Positions 61,890 through 64,000 of a stretch of 64,000 bases of DNA are shown here, piece after piece. The number at the start of each line of letters is the position of its first letter. Within the stretch, counting starts at the first letter, position 1. The stretch comes from Roseisalinus antarcticus (GTDB lineage Bacteria > Pseudomonadota > Alphaproteobacteria > Rhodobacterales > Rhodobacteraceae). The position numbers and the translations under genes are program-made. Location: NCBI RefSeq assembly GCF_900172355.1, contig NZ_FWFZ01000002.1, positions 186,001 to 250,000 of the forward strand. Reading direction: 5' to 3'. A model generated the notes under the pieces. It was not told the DNA's origin, ran no database searches, and worked only from the letters and a program-made list of their open reading frames with translations.

Positions 61890-62561
61890 ATGCCGGACCC
61901 GAAACCTTCCGCCCCGCGCGAGGCCGACCTTTACCCCGCCGTGAAGGCACATCTCGAAAGCCAGGGCTACGAGGTGAAGGGCGAGGTGGGTGCCGCCGAC
62001 GTGGTCGCCGTCCGCGAGGCAGAGCCGCCGGTCGTGGTCGAGCTCAAGCGCGGCTTCAGCCTTGCGCTGTTTCATCAGGCGGTGGCGCGGCAGGCCGTGA
62101 CCGACCTTGTCTATGTGGCGGTCCCGAGGCCGGGGCAGGCCAGCCTCAAGCGGAACCTCGGCCTGGCCCGCCGGCTGGGGCTGGGTGTCATGACCGTTCG
62201 CGCACAGGACGGACGGGTGGAGGTGCTGTGCGATCCCGGGCCGTTCACCCCGCGCAAGTCGCCGAAGAAGACCGCCAGGCTGCTTCGGGAATTCGAGCGC
62301 CTGCGGGGCGATCCCAACGCGGGCGGGGCCACGCGCCACGGCATCGTCACCGGATACCGCCAGGATGCCCTCGCCTGTGCCCGGTTCCTGGCCGTACACG
62401 GCGCCTCGAAGGCCGCGAGGGTCGCGGAATGGACGGAGGTCCCGAAGGCGCGGCAGATCATGGCCGACAATCACTATGGCTGGTTTCTGCGCCGGGACCG
62501 CGGGATCTATGACCTCTCCGCCGCGGGCCGCAAGGGGCTGGGGGACTGGGGCGAGGACTGA
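61890..62561 (+). CDS. DUF2161 family PD-(D/E)XK nuclease-fold protein
   Basis: A 223-residue protein. The PD-(D/E)XK pattern is visible as Asp37 in GAADVVAV, then Glu51 and Lys53 in VVVELKRGFS, followed by LFHQAVARQAVTDLVYVAVP. DUF2161 is described as a putative PD-(D/E)XK phosphodiesterase without known target. The C-terminal half (GIVTGYRQDALACARFLAVHG and DRGIYDLSAAGRKGL) looks like a winged-helix. It is monocistronic with its own candidate promoter. Confidence 0.85.
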   Translation: MPDPKPSAPREADLYPAVKAHLESQGYEVKGEVGAADVVAVREAEPPVVVELKRGFSLALFHQAVARQAVTDLVYVAVPRPGQASLKRNLGLARRLGLGVMTVRAQDGRVEVLCDPGPFTPRKSPKKTARLLREFERLRGDPNAGGATRHGIVTGYRQDALACARFLAVHGASKAARVAEWTEVPKARQIMADNHYGWFLRRDRGIYDLSAAGRKGLGDWGED

Positions 62562-62575
62562 CCCGCCCCCTGGGC

Positions 62576-63580
62576 CTAGCGCTCCAGCGGTGTCACGTCC
62601 CAGCCGGCCTGGTCGAGCAGGCGCAGGAGGCCGGTCTCTCCCGGCAGGTGCAGGGCGCCAACGGCGATGAGGATATCGCGCTCGGGCGCGGCGGCGATCT
62701 CCTGCATCCAGGCGATGTTACGCTCTGTCAGCAGTGCGTCGGCGCTGAGCTGGAACATGGCGTCGGCCTCGGCGCGGGTGGTGCCGGGGGCGCGATAGGT
62801 GGCGATGCGGGACATGGCCCAGATCTCGGCGGTGCGGCCGGCGAAGTAGCCGTCGAGCATGGCGACGAAGGATTGCGCCTGAAGCTCGGCGGGCCCCACC
62901 GCCAGGCGCAGCATCTCCAGCTGCTCGTCCATGGTGCTTTGCGAGAAGATCGACAGGACGGTCTCCCATGGCTCCAGCGCCCGCATCGGAAGGCCCAGGG
63001 CCTCGGCCTCCTGCATGATCATGTGGTCAAGGCCACGCCGGCCGGCCATGACATCCGGCATCACGCAGGGCGGCATGGCGAGGGACAGGGTCAGATACCA
63101 GGGGCGCATCTTGGCGGCCATGAAGGCGGGGATCTGGCGGGCGGCGGCGGCCTCGGCGAGATCCTGCCAGATCGCCGTGGGCAGCAGCTCTGGCAGGGTG
63201 GGCCCATCTGTGATGACGATGCGCGACGGGTCGGCGGCCAGAGCGTCCTGCATCGCCTGTTCCTCCGCCGGCGTGATCTCGACCAGCAGGGCGTCGGCGT
63301 CCGCCAAAAGCGGCCGGGCCCGGTCCATCAGCGCGGGGAGCCGGGGGTCGTAGGCATGCATGGTGCCGATCAGCGTGAGCGCCTGCTCGCCTTTTCGGGC
63401 CTGCCAGAACAGCCCCTCTGCGAAGGGGGCGGCGGCGACCTCGGCCGCGATCTCGGCCCGTTCGGCGGCCGTCAGGAGGTCGGCGAAGCTGTCGCCGGTG
63501 CACTGGGCGCGGGCCGCCGTGGCGGGCAGGACAGCCAGCAGAAGGCCGGTGAGCAGGAGGGCGAGCGTAGGACGCGGCAT
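62576..63580 (-). CDS. TraB/GumN family protein
   Basis: A 334-residue periplasmic protein with a signal peptide (MPRPTLALLLTGLLLAVLPA, cleavage near ARAQ). TLIGTMHAYDPRL (first GxxH) and IAVGALHLPGETGLLRLLDQAGW (second GxxH) are the paired TraB/GumN motifs. Members have been linked to metal-dependent peptidase activity of the TIKI type, but no role is set in Rhodobacteraceae. It converges on the DUF2161 gene with a 14-bp gap. GGGAAGA precedes the ATG. Confidence 0.88.
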   Translation of the reverse strand: MPRPTLALLLTGLLLAVLPATAARAQCTGDSFADLLTAAERAEIAAEVAAAPFAEGLFWQARKGEQALTLIGTMHAYDPRLPALMDRARPLLADADALLVEITPAEEQAMQDALAADPSRIVITDGPTLPELLPTAIWQDLAEAAAARQIPAFMAAKMRPWYLTLSLAMPPCVMPDVMAGRRGLDHMIMQEAEALGLPMRALEPWETVLSIFSQSTMDEQLEMLRLAVGPAELQAQSFVAMLDGYFAGRTAEIWAMSRIATYRAPGTTRAEADAMFQLSADALLTERNIAWMQEIAAAPERDILIAVGALHLPGETGLLRLLDQAGWDVTPLER

Positions 63581-63653
63581 GGGTCTTCCCGTCAAGAGTG
63601 TGAGGATGAGCGTAGCGGGAGGTCGCCGCGGGCTCAATCACCCGCCCCGCCGG

Positions 63654-63941
63654 TCAGGCCGGGCGGGGCGGGTCGGCCAGGCGTTCGCCCAACCGGATGA
63701 GCAACCGGCCGAGCCGCACCCTGAGCGGGTCGCCCCGGGGGTCGGGGCGCGGCGGCGCGCTGTGCGCGATCCGGGCCAACGAGGACGGCGGCGCGATGGG
63801 CGCGGGCAGAAGGTCGTTGTCCGCCAGTACGTCCAGGGACAGCCGTTCGGGCAGGCTGCGGACCGGCACGGACCGCGCCGGGCGGGGTTTCAATACGGGC
63901 GAACCCACCCGTGACGGGGGGATAAAGAACGTGGGATGCAT
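63654..63941 (-). CDS. Hypothetical protein, proline/arginine-rich
   Basis: A possible 95-residue protein starting MHPTFFIPPSRVGSPVLKPRPARSVPVRSL. It has no clear membrane helix or signal peptide; the C-terminal half has an amphipathic RLGRLLIRLGERLA. CAGGTG lies 4 bp before the ATG, a weak ribosome site. Its composition could arise by chance in GC-rich DNA, so it is kept as tentative. Confidence 0.4.
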   Translation of the reverse strand: MHPTFFIPPSRVGSPVLKPRPARSVPVRSLPERLSLDVLADNDLLPAPIAPPSSLARIAHSAPPRPDPRGDPLRVRLGRLLIRLGERLADPPRPA

Positions 63942-63963
63942 GGGGCACCTGTCATGTCGCGTA

Positions 63964-64000
63964 TCAGAAGAAACGTGCGACGAGGGGATCGCCCTCGCGG
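63964..64000 (-). CDS. C-terminal end of an unidentified gene (partial)
   Basis: Reading in from the right edge on the minus strand, one frame gives REGDPLVARFF and a TGA at 63966-63964. This would be the last codons of a gene lying mostly outside the window. The fragment is too short to identify; a stop by chance is possible. Confidence 0.35.
   Translation of the reverse strand, partial: REGDPLVARFF

Overview
The window is a GC-rich chromosomal segment from an alphaproteobacterium, most likely a member of the Rhodobacteraceae (Roseobacter/Rhodobacter group). The inference rests on gene orders typical of that family (rpsA-ihfB-lapA-trpF-trpB, nfuA-X-tsaB-rimI, aroA-X-cmk), on a CP4-type EPSP synthase, on the GlnD and Pth sequences, and on compact packing with many ATGA/TGATG junctions. 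I see no rRNA, tRNA, CRISPR array, prophage, insertion sequence or recognisable defence island. Most of the window is core genome, with one clear accessory catabolic cluster.

Layout. 1-6108 (minus strand): a purine-nucleoside module made of a BMP-type binding protein, an ABC ATPase, two permeases and purine-nucleoside phosphorylase, with a TauE/SafE transporter running off the left edge. 6283-8247: nfuA, a DUF6958-like gene, tsaB and rimI (Fe-S assembly and tRNA t6A). 8381-9131: two tandem genes for small secreted paralogous proteins of unknown function. 9503-11444: universal stress protein, class IV aminotransferase and glyoxalase. 11532-18546: a VTT-like membrane protein, trpS, a rhomboid-fold protein lacking its catalytic residues, murJ and glnD. 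18455-22264: an LpoA/LppC-like lipoprotein, rsmI, yraN and gshB. 22344-30755: aroA, a small gene broken by a one-base frameshift, cmk, a glycosyltransferase, rpsA, ihfB, lapA, trpF and trpB.

30799-39025: DUF2237 protein, pth, an AAC(6')-like acetyltransferase, rplY, an MFS permease, amylosucrase, L-lactate dehydrogenase, a PCu(A)C copper chaperone and rpmB. 39143-40914: an alpha/beta hydrolase and meaB. 41028-52546: a galactoside-use locus. An IclR regulator and the ABC ATPase are divergent from a binding protein, two permeases, GH36 alpha-galactosidase, KDGal kinase, KDPGal aldolase, GH42 beta-galactosidase and a flavodoxin-fold oxidoreductase. Uptake, hydrolysis and the last two De Ley-Doudoroff steps are here, but galactose dehydrogenase, lactonase and galactonate dehydratase are not. 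52605-64000: hrpB, prs, a thioredoxin-fold isomerase, threonine aldolase, a YcgN-like protein, ribF, a MaoC hydratase, a HAD phosphatase, Mn-dependent pyrophosphatase, a DUF2161 nuclease-fold protein, a TraB/GumN protein and a short hypothetical protein.

No obviously new multi-gene system was found. The least explained items are the tandem secreted paralogs (8381-9131), the catalytically dead rhomboid (13413-14090), the frameshifted aroA-cmk gene (23690-24087), a 54-bp AT-rich inverted repeat in front of the MaoC gene (59829-59884), and a 22-nt motif found twice just after minus-strand stop codons (3444-3465 and 59938-59959). All family assignments were made by eye from motifs, without database searches.
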